A DNA stretch of 64,000 bases from positions 1,054,001 to 1,118,000 of the forward strand of contig NZ_JACHIW010000002.1 in assembly GCF_014203395.1 (NCBI RefSeq). Reading direction: 5' to 3'. Position 1 is the first letter of the stretch. Each line of letters starts with the position of its first letter. Position numbers and translations under genes: made by a program. The stretch comes from Saccharopolyspora phatthalungensis. Its GTDB lineage: Bacteria > Actinomycetota > Actinomycetes > Mycobacteriales > Pseudonocardiaceae. The notes under the pieces are model-generated. The model was given only the letters and a program-made list of their open reading frames with translations. It was not told where the DNA came from and searched no databases. Below are positions 35,501 through 41,574 of the stretch, one piece after another.

Positions 35501-36631
35501 GATCGGGACGCTCTGGCGGAAGTCCTGGCAGCGATCCCCGAGAACCGCCCGCTGCGGGCAGTGGTGCACACCGCCGGTGCGACTGACGACGGAATAATCG
35601 AGTCGTTGACACCTCGGCAGCTCGGCGCCGTGTGGCGGGGAAAGGTCGACGGACTCCTGAACCTGCACGAGTTGACCCGGGATCAAGACCTCGACGCGTT
35701 CGTGGTGTTCTCGGCGGCGGCCGGTCTGTTGGGCAACGCCGCCCAGGCCAATTACGCTGCGGCGAACGCGTTCGTCGATGCCCTGGTCCAGCATCGGCGC
35801 CGGCAAGGTCTCCCAGGCATGTCCCTGGCTTGGGGACTGTGGGACTTGCCGACCGGGATGACCAGCCATCTGACCGATGTGGACAGGCAGCGGCTGGCCC
35901 GTTCCGGGATTCGCCCGCTCTCGACCGAGGACGGACTGGCGCTCCTAGACGCCGCCCTGCTAACGGATCGAGACGTGCTCATCCCGATGCATCTCGATCT
36001 GACCGCGCTGCGGACGGATGCCCAGGCCCGGGAGGTGTCTCCGGTGCTTCAGAACCTGCTTCCGGCGAAGTCCGTGACCGACGCGGAGACTGCCGATGCA
36101 CCGGTTGCGAACCTGCGGCAACGGCTGGAGATGTTCACGCCTCCAGAGCAGGAACGCATGCTTCTCGATGTCGTTCGGGAGACCGCATCGACCGTGCTCG
36201 GGCACGGCGCAAGCGACGACCTATCCTCGACGAGGTCGTTCAAGGAGCTGGGTTTCGACTCGCTTTCGGCGATGGAGTTCCGGAACAGGATCGCAACCGC
36301 GACCGGGCTTCGGCTGCCCGCCACAATGGTCTTCGACCATCCGACTCCGGCGGCCCTCGCCCAGTTCCTGCTGTCCGCGTTGGTGGACGGGGAAGCGGAA
36401 AAGCATGAGCAGGTCTTCGCCGAGCTCGACAGACTCCAGTCGGCACTCGCCGACATGTCCGCCATGGAGGACCGCGTGAACCGGCAGATCGAGACGAGGC
36501 TGACGACGCTGCTACGCAATGTGCGGGACCGGCGCGCTGCGTCCGAGGTCGATGTCGATGGCCAGGATCTCGACTCCGCGACGGCCGACGAGATCATCGA
36601 AATGCTCGACGCGGAGTTCGACCTCCCCTGA
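23588..36631 (+). CDS. Type I modular PKS: KSQ loading module plus two extension modules
   Basis: A 4347-residue starter PKS. Start ATG 23588 (MPRCDAKQQEF) is preferred; an upstream in-frame GTG at 23522 lacks a ribosome site. Loading module: KSQ with Gln replacing the active Cys (DTGQSSS, near 188), AT (GHSIGE near 637, HAFH, malonyl), ACP (GLDSQ, Ser near 969); it should make acetyl-ACP by decarboxylation. Module one: KS (Cys near 1196), AT (GHSVGE, AFHS, malonyl), KR (ADN in place of LDD; Ser, Tyr and Asn kept), ACP (Ser near 2438). Module two: KS (Cys near 2669), AT (GHSQGE, YASH near 3237, methylmalonyl), DH (HVVFDTITVP near 3447, DAVLQ), KR whose catalytic Ser is Ala (FSAAAG; Tyr near 4055) and whose glycine loop is one residue short, ACP (Ser near 4224). 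A C-terminal dock ends in an acidic helix (EIIEMLDAEF). No TE. Confidence 0.96.
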   Translation: MPRCDAKQQEFESAYDGPIAIVGISCRLPHAPRPDDFWQLLRDGADAITETPWDRWDGNEFFGLDESAPWRECLRRGGFLPRVDEFDADFFGISPREATEMDPRQRLALELSWEAWEDAGVLPERLRGSRTGVFLGAIWDDYATMLYRRRADSITHHTITGSHRSIIANRISYHYGIAGPSMVVDTGQSSSLVAVHLACESLRRGESTLALAGGVNLNLSPESFVVAARSGALSPDGRCYAFDARANGYVRGEGAGLVVLKRLSQAVSDGDRVYGVILGGATNNGGADAGLTVPSQQAQEEVLRLAYECAGTDPADVQYVEVHGTGTKLGDPIEAAALGAVVGNAPGRRHPLLVGSVKTNIGHLEGAAGVAGLLKVVLSLTHGRIPPNPRFETPNPEIPLDALNLTVQRSLTDWPVPDQPLLAGVSSFGIGGANCHLVVAAAPTVAADTPADSTSPAVLPWTISGRSPQTLADQASRLRTHLADHPELALADIGYSLATTRTGFRHRAVLVAEDRQSFLDTLDVLADGKSGPGMARGVARPGKVAFLLPGQGAQRPRMGLEMYGCFPVFARSFDETSSLLDNHLERPLREIVFGDEGSPEAALLDQTSYTQAAVFAIEVALFRLAEHVGLRPDFLLGHSIGELAAAHLAGVLSLEDSCTLVAARGRLMQQLASDGAMVALQATEEEVLPLLRGEPASIAAVNSPMAVVVSGDEHAAERIAAHFEKIGRKTTWLNVSHAFHSAKMEPMLQSLVDTARGLTFHPPLIPVVSNVTGEVIPAEDICSPEYWARQVRHTVRFADGVRCLEAQGVTRFLELGPDMVLAGAARDSLSPGTNSFVVDSAQRKGRPEAHTWLSALGNLFSHGVPLDWEAVYEPYHGRAIRLPTYAFQREKYWIDSVRTNYSPGNAQAPYQEAAAPEPAERSITQGSVALPDRETSLAVVLAEVGSALGYPSGASPEPDRTFKDLGLDSQTAVELSARLTAVTGKNIPTTAFFSHSTPESLAEHLASQSPSRVDAPPETHTEDDPIVIVGMACRYPGGASSPDQLWELVRNGDAAIGEFPDNRGWNLDALFSDEVGVPGKSYTRRGGFLHDADQFDPAFFGISHREALVMDPQQRLLAETAWEALELSGIDPLSLRDTATGVFVGATDQEYGPRLHQAQAAHSGHVLTGNTVSVVSGRVAYVLGLQGPAVTVDTACSSSLVAVHWACQSLRQGECTLALAGGVAVMATPGMFVEFSRQRGLAPDGRCKSFAAAADGTAWSEGVGVLVLERLSDARRHGHRVLAVVRGSAVNQDGASNGLTAPNGVSQQRVIRQALANAGLSAGEVDAVEAHGTGTTLGDPIEAEALLATYGQDRGADGPLWLGSLKSNIGHAQAAAGVAGVIKMVMALRHGQLPRTLHVDEPTPHVDWSAGAVSLLTQARPWPQTGQPRRAGVSSFGISGTNAHLILEQAPEPTGDTPGEGSPSVVGVVPWVVSGRSAEGLRAQAGRLADFAEHGAGLVPAQVGWSLAVTRAALEHRAVVLGTSREELVTGLRALARDEEIRGVVRGAALAGAVSGAGRVGWVFSGQGTQWSGMGRELSERFPVFAEAFEEVCAGLDPLMRAEHGVREVVWSEPGSPESSLLGETGFVQAGLFALGVALSRLLDSFGVRPDVVAGHSVGEITAAYVAGVWSLPDACRVVAARARLMQQLPAGKMVSIRAGEDRVRALVEGREAEVGIAAVNTPASVVLSGTDTAITRITEQARQQGLKTKALAVNRAFHSPLVEPMLEEFRALLDQVDYHTPVLPVVSNLTGHLAEPERLCTPAYWVEHVRHPVRFADGVRTLHEQDVNTFVELGPGTTLSGMIGETLPGDMHTAIPTLRKNQPETETVLTALAHLWGHGIEMDWTALYPEDTASRVELPTYAFQHERFWLPPNPIADDLGDQLSRNGLSRRDSLFHLDWVTLPMSQTGASETNRLLARSEQTATPDDGDSSWHCAEMAELCEATAANDSMPEWVLLRVPGRGSSADVPSLAQDAVGQTLQQLQTFLRDARFASSRLVVVTRGAVAAGEDEVVDLAGAALWGLVRSAQSEHPDRFVLVDVDDAAVDLGALADVVASGEPQFAVRNAQVLVPRLARVPSASEAVPSPWGPDGTVLITGGTGLLGGLVARHLVSAHGVRDVVLTSRRGLAADGARELVEELSEKGARVRVVACDVADRQAVAELLADLDDSQPLAIVHAAGTADNGLIEALTPQRCAAVFRTKAQGAWNLHELTADRPVSAFVLFSSAAAVLVNPGQGNYAAANAFLDALARYRRGLGLPGQSLAWGLWESASNITAGLGQADRHRLARVGLQPLSTEYGLTLLDTATTLAQPNLIPLDVDTDALRTSTETLPAVLRGLVSPPRTAKTNTLGRRLAGASAQEKEKVLLDLVRTHTGIVLGLRDPERIDSRMTFKDLGFDSLIAVELRNRLSAAAGTPLPSTLVFDHPTPSAVARCLGELLTGVSEKPSRETVRARTVDEPIAIVGIGCRLPGGVGSAEELWRLVDSEGDAIGGFPTDRGWDLAGLFHPDPDHAGTSYVREGGFLYDAAEFDAEFFGISPREATAMDPQQRLLLETSWEALEHANIDPHSLRAQEVGVFLGASSLGYAGGLANPNEQSEGQVFTGTSAAVLSGRVAYVLGLEGPAVTVDTACSSSLVALHWACQSLRQGECSVALAGGVTVMATPALWVEFSRQRGLASDGRCKAFAAGADGTGWSEGVGMLVLERLSDARRRGHRVVGVVRGSAVNQDGASNGLTAPNGPAQQRVIRQALANAGLAPGEVDVVEAHGTGTRLGDPIEAQALLATYGQDRPADRPLWLGSLKSNIGHTQAAAGAAGVIKMVMALQHQRLPRTLHVDEPTPHVDWSTGGVSLLTQARSWPRGQRPRRAGISSFGASGTNAHLILEQPPTENRPDNTDTPTTTATAAGADVAASNVDATAGVVGWVVSGASPAGLRAQAHRLAAFATEHPGLEVARVGRVLATGRAALPHRAVVLATTPAEFGERLTALAQGRESTGVITGTAHNIEGGVVLVFPGQGTQWPGMGRDLLDVCPVFTETMTACAQALAPHTDWDLLTVLRDPTQEPCLQRVEVLQPVLWALMVSLARVWQSHGIHPTAVVGHSQGEIAAACVAGALSLADGARIVALRAQALRALCGQGGMVSVALPPDDVTQQLQPWQDRLSVAVVNSPTATVVSGDRDALTDWVQHCRQQGIRTRWLPVDYASHSPQIDTVTDEITHALTGITPTPGDIPLCSTVTGDFLDHTDLTPDYWARNLRQPVRFDHALHTLHNHGHHHYIETSPHPVLTTAIDTTLTHHTTHENTTPETSTTPLILSTLTQHHGDHHQLLTTLAHAWTHGLPITLTPTPNHHTPHHIDLPTYPFQRNRYWLKPSRPSSDPSGHPVLATPVALAGGMGWLVTGRLSTQDHPWLADHVVFDTITVPGAAIAEWACWAAEQAGCASVDELTLHAPLVLTEQDDLAVQLVIGPEESGRRSLRVYSCPRELSASEADWVCHATAVASPADWQGHEPVPQHPSPGETRIELSGRYETLAERGLRYGPAFRGLHAMWRRGDEFFGEVLLPDRVSHGRFAMHPGVLDAVLQVVAVAMEAEAELDPGVVLAPFEWEGVRIGKTDSARISVHARKRDRGGMSVTATDEAGRVVLSIDSFVLRPVTSELWEKARRTAVTHSLFELAWLPATRHKVVDTGRWALLGAGQDGVASRFDDLFEATGAESYPDLAALADAVAAGRDVPETVVFPVTFPAPITDGVDAFDGVRAVLAVIQEWLADTRWNSSRLVVATRDAVAAGAEAPEDLAAAAVWGLLRSAQTEHPDRFGLLDLGSNRVSSSLISTALTTDEPQLAVSRGALLVPRMVRLSAPASGKKDLHRSSPQAWQSGTVLITGGGTLGAALARHLVRTHQVRDIVWASRRGIEAAGVRELCLELSELEASVDVVACDVADRDALAEVLAAIPENRPLRAVVHTAGATDDGIIESLTPRQLGAVWRGKVDGLLNLHELTRDQDLDAFVVFSAAAGLLGNAAQANYAAANAFVDALVQHRRRQGLPGMSLAWGLWDLPTGMTSHLTDVDRQRLARSGIRPLSTEDGLALLDAALLTDRDVLIPMHLDLTALRTDAQAREVSPVLQNLLPAKSVTDAETADAPVANLRQRLEMFTPPEQERMLLDVVRETASTVLGHGASDDLSSTRSFKELGFDSLSAMEFRNRIATATGLRLPATMVFDHPTPAALAQFLLSALVDGEAEKHEQVFAELDRLQSALADMSAMEDRVNRQIETRLTTLLRNVRDRRAASEVDVDGQDLDSATADEIIEMLDAEFDLP
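27390..28430 (+). repeat. Near-identical KS-AT tract, copy 2 (inverted relative to 9405-10450)
   Basis: Partner of the minus-strand tract at 9405-10450, covering the KS C-terminal half and AT N-terminal part of module one of the starter PKS. Flanking KS and AT sequences drift to visibly lower identity, so the sharp high-identity block looks like a conversion tract rather than a whole-module copy. Confidence 0.85.
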
Positions 36632-36723
36632 GAGCATGGCACCGAGCGTCGCCCGCATTCAGGCCTGATCCGGTGTCGCCTCCTTCCTATCGCGCGTGGT
36701 CAGCTCGTCACCGAGTCGGATAA

Positions 36724-36747
36724 TCCCGATTTTGCCTAAACTTGGGA
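36724..36747. terminator. 24-bp imperfect hairpin between convergent genes
   Basis: Arms TCCCGATTTT and AAACTTGGGA pair around a GCCT loop with one mismatch and one wobble. It lies 93 bp after the starter PKS stop and 74 bp from the stop of the convergent giant gene, so it could terminate both. The same element in opposite orientation recurs at 61028-61050. Confidence 0.5.
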
Positions 36748-36820
36748 TTTCCCTCCAGGCCAAGAAAAACTCCGACTCCGACCACCCCGCCACACCACCC
36801 GACCCAACACCCGACCGCGT

Positions 36821-39800
36821 TCACTCAGCCGTATCCACATCCACCGACGGGGCACCCTCCGCCAGCACACCGCCCCCAGAACCTGTGAGTTCGCCGGCAG
36901 AACCGCCCACCTCCTTCGCGATCTCATCAAGCCGGTCCTTGCCCCACGCCGCACTTTTTCCGAACTTCTTCCCCAGCGACTTAGTGCTGTAGGGCTCACC
37001 CGCATCGCGGGCACGACGTGCCTCTGCCCGCGCCTCTTCGCGCAACCGTTGTCCCTCCTGCCCGTGCACGACCGACCACGTCGCACCACCCTCATCCCTG
37101 ATTTCCGCGAGCCGCTGGTGCCCCCACACCCTGCTCTTTCCGAACTTCTTCCCCAACGTCGTGCTGGTGTAAGGCTCGCCCGCGTCACGCGCACGCCGCG
37201 CCTCCACCCGCGCCGCCTCCCGCAACCGCTCCCCCTCCTGCTCCACCACAGTCCGCCGGGTCCCAGCACCCTCATTCGTGATCTCCATGAGCCGTGCCTT
37301 GCCCCAGGAATCGCTCTTTCCGAACCTCTTCCCCAACGCCGAATTGGTGTAAGGCTCACCCGCGTCACGCGCACGACGCGCCTCCACCCGCCCCGCCTCC
37401 CGCAGCCGCTCCTGCTCTTGCGCCTGCTCTTGCGCCTGCAAAACCGACCGGCGCGAACCATCTTCGTCTTTGATTTCCGAAAGCCGCTGCAGCCCCCACG
37501 CCGCGCTCTTCCCGAACTTCTTCCCCAACGTCGCACCGCTGTAAGACTCACCCGCGTCACGCGCACGACGCGCCTCCACCCGCGCCGCCTCCCGCTCCCG
37601 CTCCAATTCCTGGCCCTGCGCAGCCTGCCGTGTCACACCACCCTCAACCCTAAGCTCCTCAAGCCGCGCCCGACCCCACGTCTGGCCCTTTCCGAACTTC
37701 TTCGCCAATGTCGCACTGCTGTAGGGCTCACCCGCGTCACGCGCACGACGCGCCTCCACGCGCGCCGCCTCCCGCTCCCCCGCCCATTCCTGCTCCTGCA
37801 AAGCCGACCAGGTCAAACCTTTCTCATCCTTGATCTCCGCAAGTCGTGCCTTGCCCCACGACTGGCCCTTTCCGAACTTCTTCGCCAATGTCGCACTGCT
37901 GTAGGGCTCACCCGCGTCACGCGCACGACGCGCCTCGGCACGCGCCTTCTCGTTCAACAGCTCCACAGTCTCCGGCCGTTCTGCCGCATCCGCCCCTTCC
38001 GGCTCCGAACCCACAGCCACGCCACCGAAATCCACCGGCAACTCCGCAGCACCTTCATCCCTCGAACCCATTGCGCCGACACCACCATCAGCCACGCCCG
38101 CACCAAACCCGAAGAACTCCACTTCTTCCGGATCCAGGTAACCCCCGCTCGCCGCGAGATCCAGAACACCCTCACCCGGCACCTCATCAACACCCCACGC
38201 CCACGGCTCCACCCCCGACAAACCACCAACGGCCGCACTGCCACCCCGAGCCTCCGGCAGAATTGGCGAACCCTGCGGACCCGCGGGCCTACGATCCGCA
38301 CCCTCATCGACCGAACTTTCCTCACGACCCCGCTTACGCCCACTGCTCTCACCAACATCCATCCCCTCGAATCCAAAATCAGCCACGTCCACATCGAAGT
38401 CTTCACCGAAAGCAGACAACCCCGCTTCATCCCACCCCGCCCCCGCCATATCACCCCACCCCTGTGCCGCAACATCCATCGAATCCAACGCGGGCTCAAC
38501 GGCCGGATCAAACCCCCACAACGCCAGATCATCCGCCGGGTCAACGGCCGCACCACGGACCTGGCCGCTGCCCGCCCGATCCTCGAACACCGGCACGTCC
38601 GACTGCGGATCCGGCTCCTGCGCTGGCAAAGCCGGCCGACTCGCACCACCCTCAACCCTGATTTCCGCAAGCCGCTGGTGCCCCCACCCCTTGCCCTTTC
38701 CGAACTTATTCCCCAACGCCGCACTGCTGTAGGGCTCACCCGCGTCACGAGCACGACGCGCCTCCACCCGCGCCTCCTCCCGCAACCGCTCCCCCTCCTG
38801 CCAATGCGAAGCGGACCGACCCGCACCACCCTCAGCCCTGATTTCCGCAAGCCGCTGGTGCCCCCACGTCGTGCTTTTCCCGAACTTCGCCCCGAACGCC
38901 GCACCGGTGTAGGGCTCACCCGCGTCACGAGCACGACGCGCCTCCACAAGCGCCTCCTCCCGCTCCTGCGCCCGCTCACGCTCAGATTCCCGCACAGCCC
39001 GCCAGGGCACACCACTCTCAGCCCTTATTTCCTCAAGCCGCTGCCAACCCCACACCGTGCTCTTCCCGAACGTCGTCCCCAACGCGGCACCGGTGTAGGG
39101 CTCACCCGCGTCACGAGCACGACGCGCCTCCGCAAGCGCCTCCTCCCGCAACCGCTCCCCCTCCTGCCCCCGTGAAGCGGACCGACCCGCACCACCCTCA
39201 GCCTTGATTTCCGCAAGCAAGCGCGTCCCCCACGCGGTGCTCTTCCCGAACTTCTTTCCCAACGCCGCACCGGTGTAGGGCTCACCCGCATCAAGAGCAC
39301 GACGCGCCTCCACACGCGCCTCCTCCCGCTTCTGCTCCCGCAAGACCGACCGACTCACACCGCCCTCAGCCTTAATTTCCGCAAGCCGTCTCTGCGACTC
39401 CGCAGCACCTTCAGCCGTCGAACCCATTGCGCCGGCACTAGCCACGCTCGCGCCAAACCCGGAGAACTCCACATCATCCGACCTCGCCCCCGCCTCATCA
39501 CCCCACGACCATCCCGCTACCTCCATCGAATCCAACGCAGACTCAACGGCCGGATCAAACTCCCACGTCATCGAAACACCCGACCCCTCGTCGGCCGCGG
39601 GTTCCTCGGTCGTCGGGGCCGCTGTCTGCGGATCCGGTCCCGCACCGGCACGGACAGCCAACCCCGTCCCCCGCGTACCAAGCCTGTCGGCCAACTCCCG
39701 GGAAAACCGCACCGCCTCACCACGACCCACCTCATCAACCCGCACCGCAACCAAAATCACCACATCCTCCAACGACACACCCACATCCCCACGCGCCAGC

Positions 39801-41473
39801 ACCACCACATCATGCGTGCCCCGCACAATCCCCACCGCCGACTCACGCGACCCACCCACCAACCGAGCCCGCTGCACCTCCCTCCGCAAATCCGACTCCG
39901 ACCACCCCACCACACCGGTCGAACCCGCCTGTTCCCCCGCATGATTGCGCATGCCCGACCCGGATGCGGCCGTGTCGTTCTCGATGGACTCAGTACCGGC
40001 GCCCACCGGCACCGCTTCTCCCCCGCCCGCCTCGGCCGGTCCCGCGACGACGGTCCCGACCGGGCCTTCGGGAGCCCGGGTCGACGAACTCGCCACACCC
40101 TCCAACCCGGCGCGGCCTTCGCGGTCCGCGTCCGCACTCCAGCCGGGCGCCTCCACGGGGCGGGGACGAGAGCCGTCAGGAGCGAAGCCGGCGTGATCAT
40201 CAAGTCGCGGCGATCCGGCGCCGGCATCGCCAGCCAACGAACCATAGGCGGGTGGCGGCGTACCGGCACGGGAATCCCTCTCCCCTGCCACCCCACCATA
40301 ACCCGTTGAACCGCCGAGAAAATCGCCCCGCGACAGACTGTACGGCGGCGGCGTGCCCAACCCTTCCAGACCCCGCCCACCCAGCGGCCCCTTCTCCCCG
40401 CCAGCGGCATCCCCGGCCCGGCCAGCCGGAACCAACTCGCCCCGCACCGCCAGACCCGCGATGTTGCCGACACCCGAACCCACCGCCCCCGACAACCCGG
40501 CGGTGAACGAGAAGGGATTCCACTGCGCCCCCTGACCACTCAGCGCGCCATACCCCGCCTCGCCCAGCATTTCGGTCAGGCCCTCTTCCAGCGATTCGCC
40601 CAGCCCGTGACCGAACCGGGCCGCCCACATCGCCCGCACCGACATACCCGTGTAATCCTCAATATTCTTCGACACCACACCGGCAAAACGCGCCATCGAC
40701 GAAACCGGATACAGCTGCGCGTGCTCCTCCACAGCATGCTTCGCCACCGCTGCCAGCACCTCAGCATCAATCTCATCGCCCAAACCACGCACCAGCACCT
40801 TGGTGATCGCATTACCCACCACATTGCCCAGCACCGACAACGGCACCGCCAACAACGCGCTGAACGACCCCACCCCCACCGCCATCGTCGTCAACTGGCC
40901 ATCCCACTTCTTCCGCGTCCCCAACGCAAACTGCGCCCCCTGCGCACCCACCTCCACCACCAACTGCAACCCCACCCCCACCACCTGAGCCACCGCCAAC
41001 CGCACGAACAACTGACCCCACCACCGCGACAACAAAAACCGCATCACCACAAACCGCGCCGCCAACCACGCCATACTCGCCCCCGCCGTCACCCCCGCCA
41101 TCGCCACCGCCCACACCACCTCAGCCAACAACAGAAGCAAACCCCCCACCGTCACAAACTTCAAATACTGCACCTGCAACGCCAAATTCCGCACAAACCC
41201 CGCCAACTCCCGCAACCCCACACCACCCGCCTCCAACACCGGAGAAAACCCCTCCAACCGCTCCGCGAACCGATCCGCCGCCTTCCCCGAAAACCCACCC
41301 CGCACCCGCCCCACCACCTCCCCCACCACCGGACCCAACACCTCCACCGCCACCGCACCCGACTCCAACCGCTCCGCCACCGCAAACAACGCATCCTCAT
41401 CCGCATCCGTCATATCCTCACCCGTCAACACCTGAAAAAGCCGCCTCACCTCCTCCGGCACCAACACAGACAC
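36821..41473 (-). CDS. Giant WXG100-like membrane-anchored protein with ten HTH-like repeats
   Basis: 1550 residues, GTG start at 41473 with GGTGA upstream. Residues 1-100 resemble the WXG100-like helical N-terminus of large actinobacterial secreted or toxin-type proteins. Residues 105-245 hold several hydrophobic helices (GGLLLLLAEVVWAVAMAG and following). A conserved segment follows (about 255-345, ending GLGESLEEGLTEMLGEAGYG), then a Gly/Pro-rich linker to about 530. Residues 720-930 carry four, and 1175-1520 carry six, copies of a roughly 60-residue repeat with core EARRARDAGEPY, then a KKFGKS-type turn, then WG..RLAEI. Each reads as three helices with a helix-turn-helix look, joined by charged coiled linkers. 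Between the blocks is an acidic region with a basic GRKRGREES motif. No enzymatic toxin domain was recognised. Function unknown; a DNA- or polymer-binding secreted or surface protein is one possibility. No ESX gene is adjacent. It follows the carbamoyltransferase by 72 bp. Confidence 0.85.
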   Translation of the reverse strand: MSVLVPEEVRRLFQVLTGEDMTDADEDALFAVAERLESGAVAVEVLGPVVGEVVGRVRGGFSGKAADRFAERLEGFSPVLEAGGVGLRELAGFVRNLALQVQYLKFVTVGGLLLLLAEVVWAVAMAGVTAGASMAWLAARFVVMRFLLSRWWGQLFVRLAVAQVVGVGLQLVVEVGAQGAQFALGTRKKWDGQLTTMAVGVGSFSALLAVPLSVLGNVVGNAITKVLVRGLGDEIDAEVLAAVAKHAVEEHAQLYPVSSMARFAGVVSKNIEDYTGMSVRAMWAARFGHGLGESLEEGLTEMLGEAGYGALSGQGAQWNPFSFTAGLSGAVGSGVGNIAGLAVRGELVPAGRAGDAAGGEKGPLGGRGLEGLGTPPPYSLSRGDFLGGSTGYGGVAGERDSRAGTPPPAYGSLAGDAGAGSPRLDDHAGFAPDGSRPRPVEAPGWSADADREGRAGLEGVASSSTRAPEGPVGTVVAGPAEAGGGEAVPVGAGTESIENDTAASGSGMRNHAGEQAGSTGVVGWSESDLRREVQRARLVGGSRESAVGIVRGTHDVVVLARGDVGVSLEDVVILVAVRVDEVGRGEAVRFSRELADRLGTRGTGLAVRAGAGPDPQTAAPTTEEPAADEGSGVSMTWEFDPAVESALDSMEVAGWSWGDEAGARSDDVEFSGFGASVASAGAMGSTAEGAAESQRRLAEIKAEGGVSRSVLREQKREEARVEARRALDAGEPYTGAALGKKFGKSTAWGTRLLAEIKAEGGAGRSASRGQEGERLREEALAEARRARDAGEPYTGAALGTTFGKSTVWGWQRLEEIRAESGVPWRAVRESERERAQEREEALVEARRARDAGEPYTGAAFGAKFGKSTTWGHQRLAEIRAEGGAGRSASHWQEGERLREEARVEARRARDAGEPYSSAALGNKFGKGKGWGHQRLAEIRVEGGASRPALPAQEPDPQSDVPVFEDRAGSGQVRGAAVDPADDLALWGFDPAVEPALDSMDVAAQGWGDMAGAGWDEAGLSAFGEDFDVDVADFGFEGMDVGESSGRKRGREESSVDEGADRRPAGPQGSPILPEARGGSAAVGGLSGVEPWAWGVDEVPGEGVLDLAASGGYLDPEEVEFFGFGAGVADGGVGAMGSRDEGAAELPVDFGGVAVGSEPEGADAAERPETVELLNEKARAEARRARDAGEPYSSATLAKKFGKGQSWGKARLAEIKDEKGLTWSALQEQEWAGEREAARVEARRARDAGEPYSSATLAKKFGKGQTWGRARLEELRVEGGVTRQAAQGQELEREREAARVEARRARDAGESYSGATLGKKFGKSAAWGLQRLSEIKDEDGSRRSVLQAQEQAQEQERLREAGRVEARRARDAGEPYTNSALGKRFGKSDSWGKARLMEITNEGAGTRRTVVEQEGERLREAARVEARRARDAGEPYTSTTLGKKFGKSRVWGHQRLAEIRDEGGATWSVVHGQEGQRLREEARAEARRARDAGEPYSTKSLGKKFGKSAAWGKDRLDEIAKEVGGSAGELTGSGGGVLAEGAPSVDVDTAE
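36915..37955 (-). repeat. Second repeat block of the giant protein, six units
   Basis: Six coding repeats with a period of about 180-196 bp, marked on the plus strand by the recurring string 'ggctcacccgcgtcacg' and close variants near 36989, 37170, 37350, 37546, 37729 and 37909. Codons for DAGEPY and FGK are almost invariant while linker codons vary, so selection acts on the units. Confidence 0.9.
38655..39330 (-). repeat. First repeat block of the giant protein, four units
   Basis: Four coding repeats of about 180 bp, separated from the six-unit block by about 700 bp of acidic, non-repeat coding sequence. The acidic segment before each block (FDPAVE.ALDSM) is itself duplicated, so an earlier duplication seems to have copied a repeat block together with its leader. 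Confidence 0.88.
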
Positions 41474-41528
41474 GCGCGATCACCCAATCAGATCACACTC
41501 GAACCAGGCCCCCTGACAGCGTGTTCGA

Positions 41529-41574
41529 GGCGATTTCAATGGAAATCAACGCGCTGATTTCCATTGAAATCGCC
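41529..41574. terminator. Perfect 20-bp-arm inverted repeat over the carbamoyltransferase stop codon
   Basis: Arms at 41529-41548 and 41555-41574 are exact reverse complements with a 6-base spacer. The carbamoyltransferase stop (41546-41548) lies inside it, so the hairpin encodes the last residues of that protein. There is no clear T-run. It also lies 56 bp upstream of the giant gene's start, so it may instead be an operator or attenuator for that gene. Confidence 0.7.

Noticed and set aside
36696..36992. 98-codon plus-strand ORF after the starter PKS
   Set aside because: It spans the hairpin and the antisense of the giant gene's C-terminus; no coding bias.
37049..39175. 708-codon plus-strand ORF opposite the repeat protein
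   Set aside because: Its own repeats are the antisense of the HTH-like repeats; the minus frame has the conserved protein pattern and a sensible start.
36915..39330. CRISPR array
   Set aside because: The period is about 180 bp, units are coding and variable within linkers, with no short repeat/unique spacer pattern and no cas genes.
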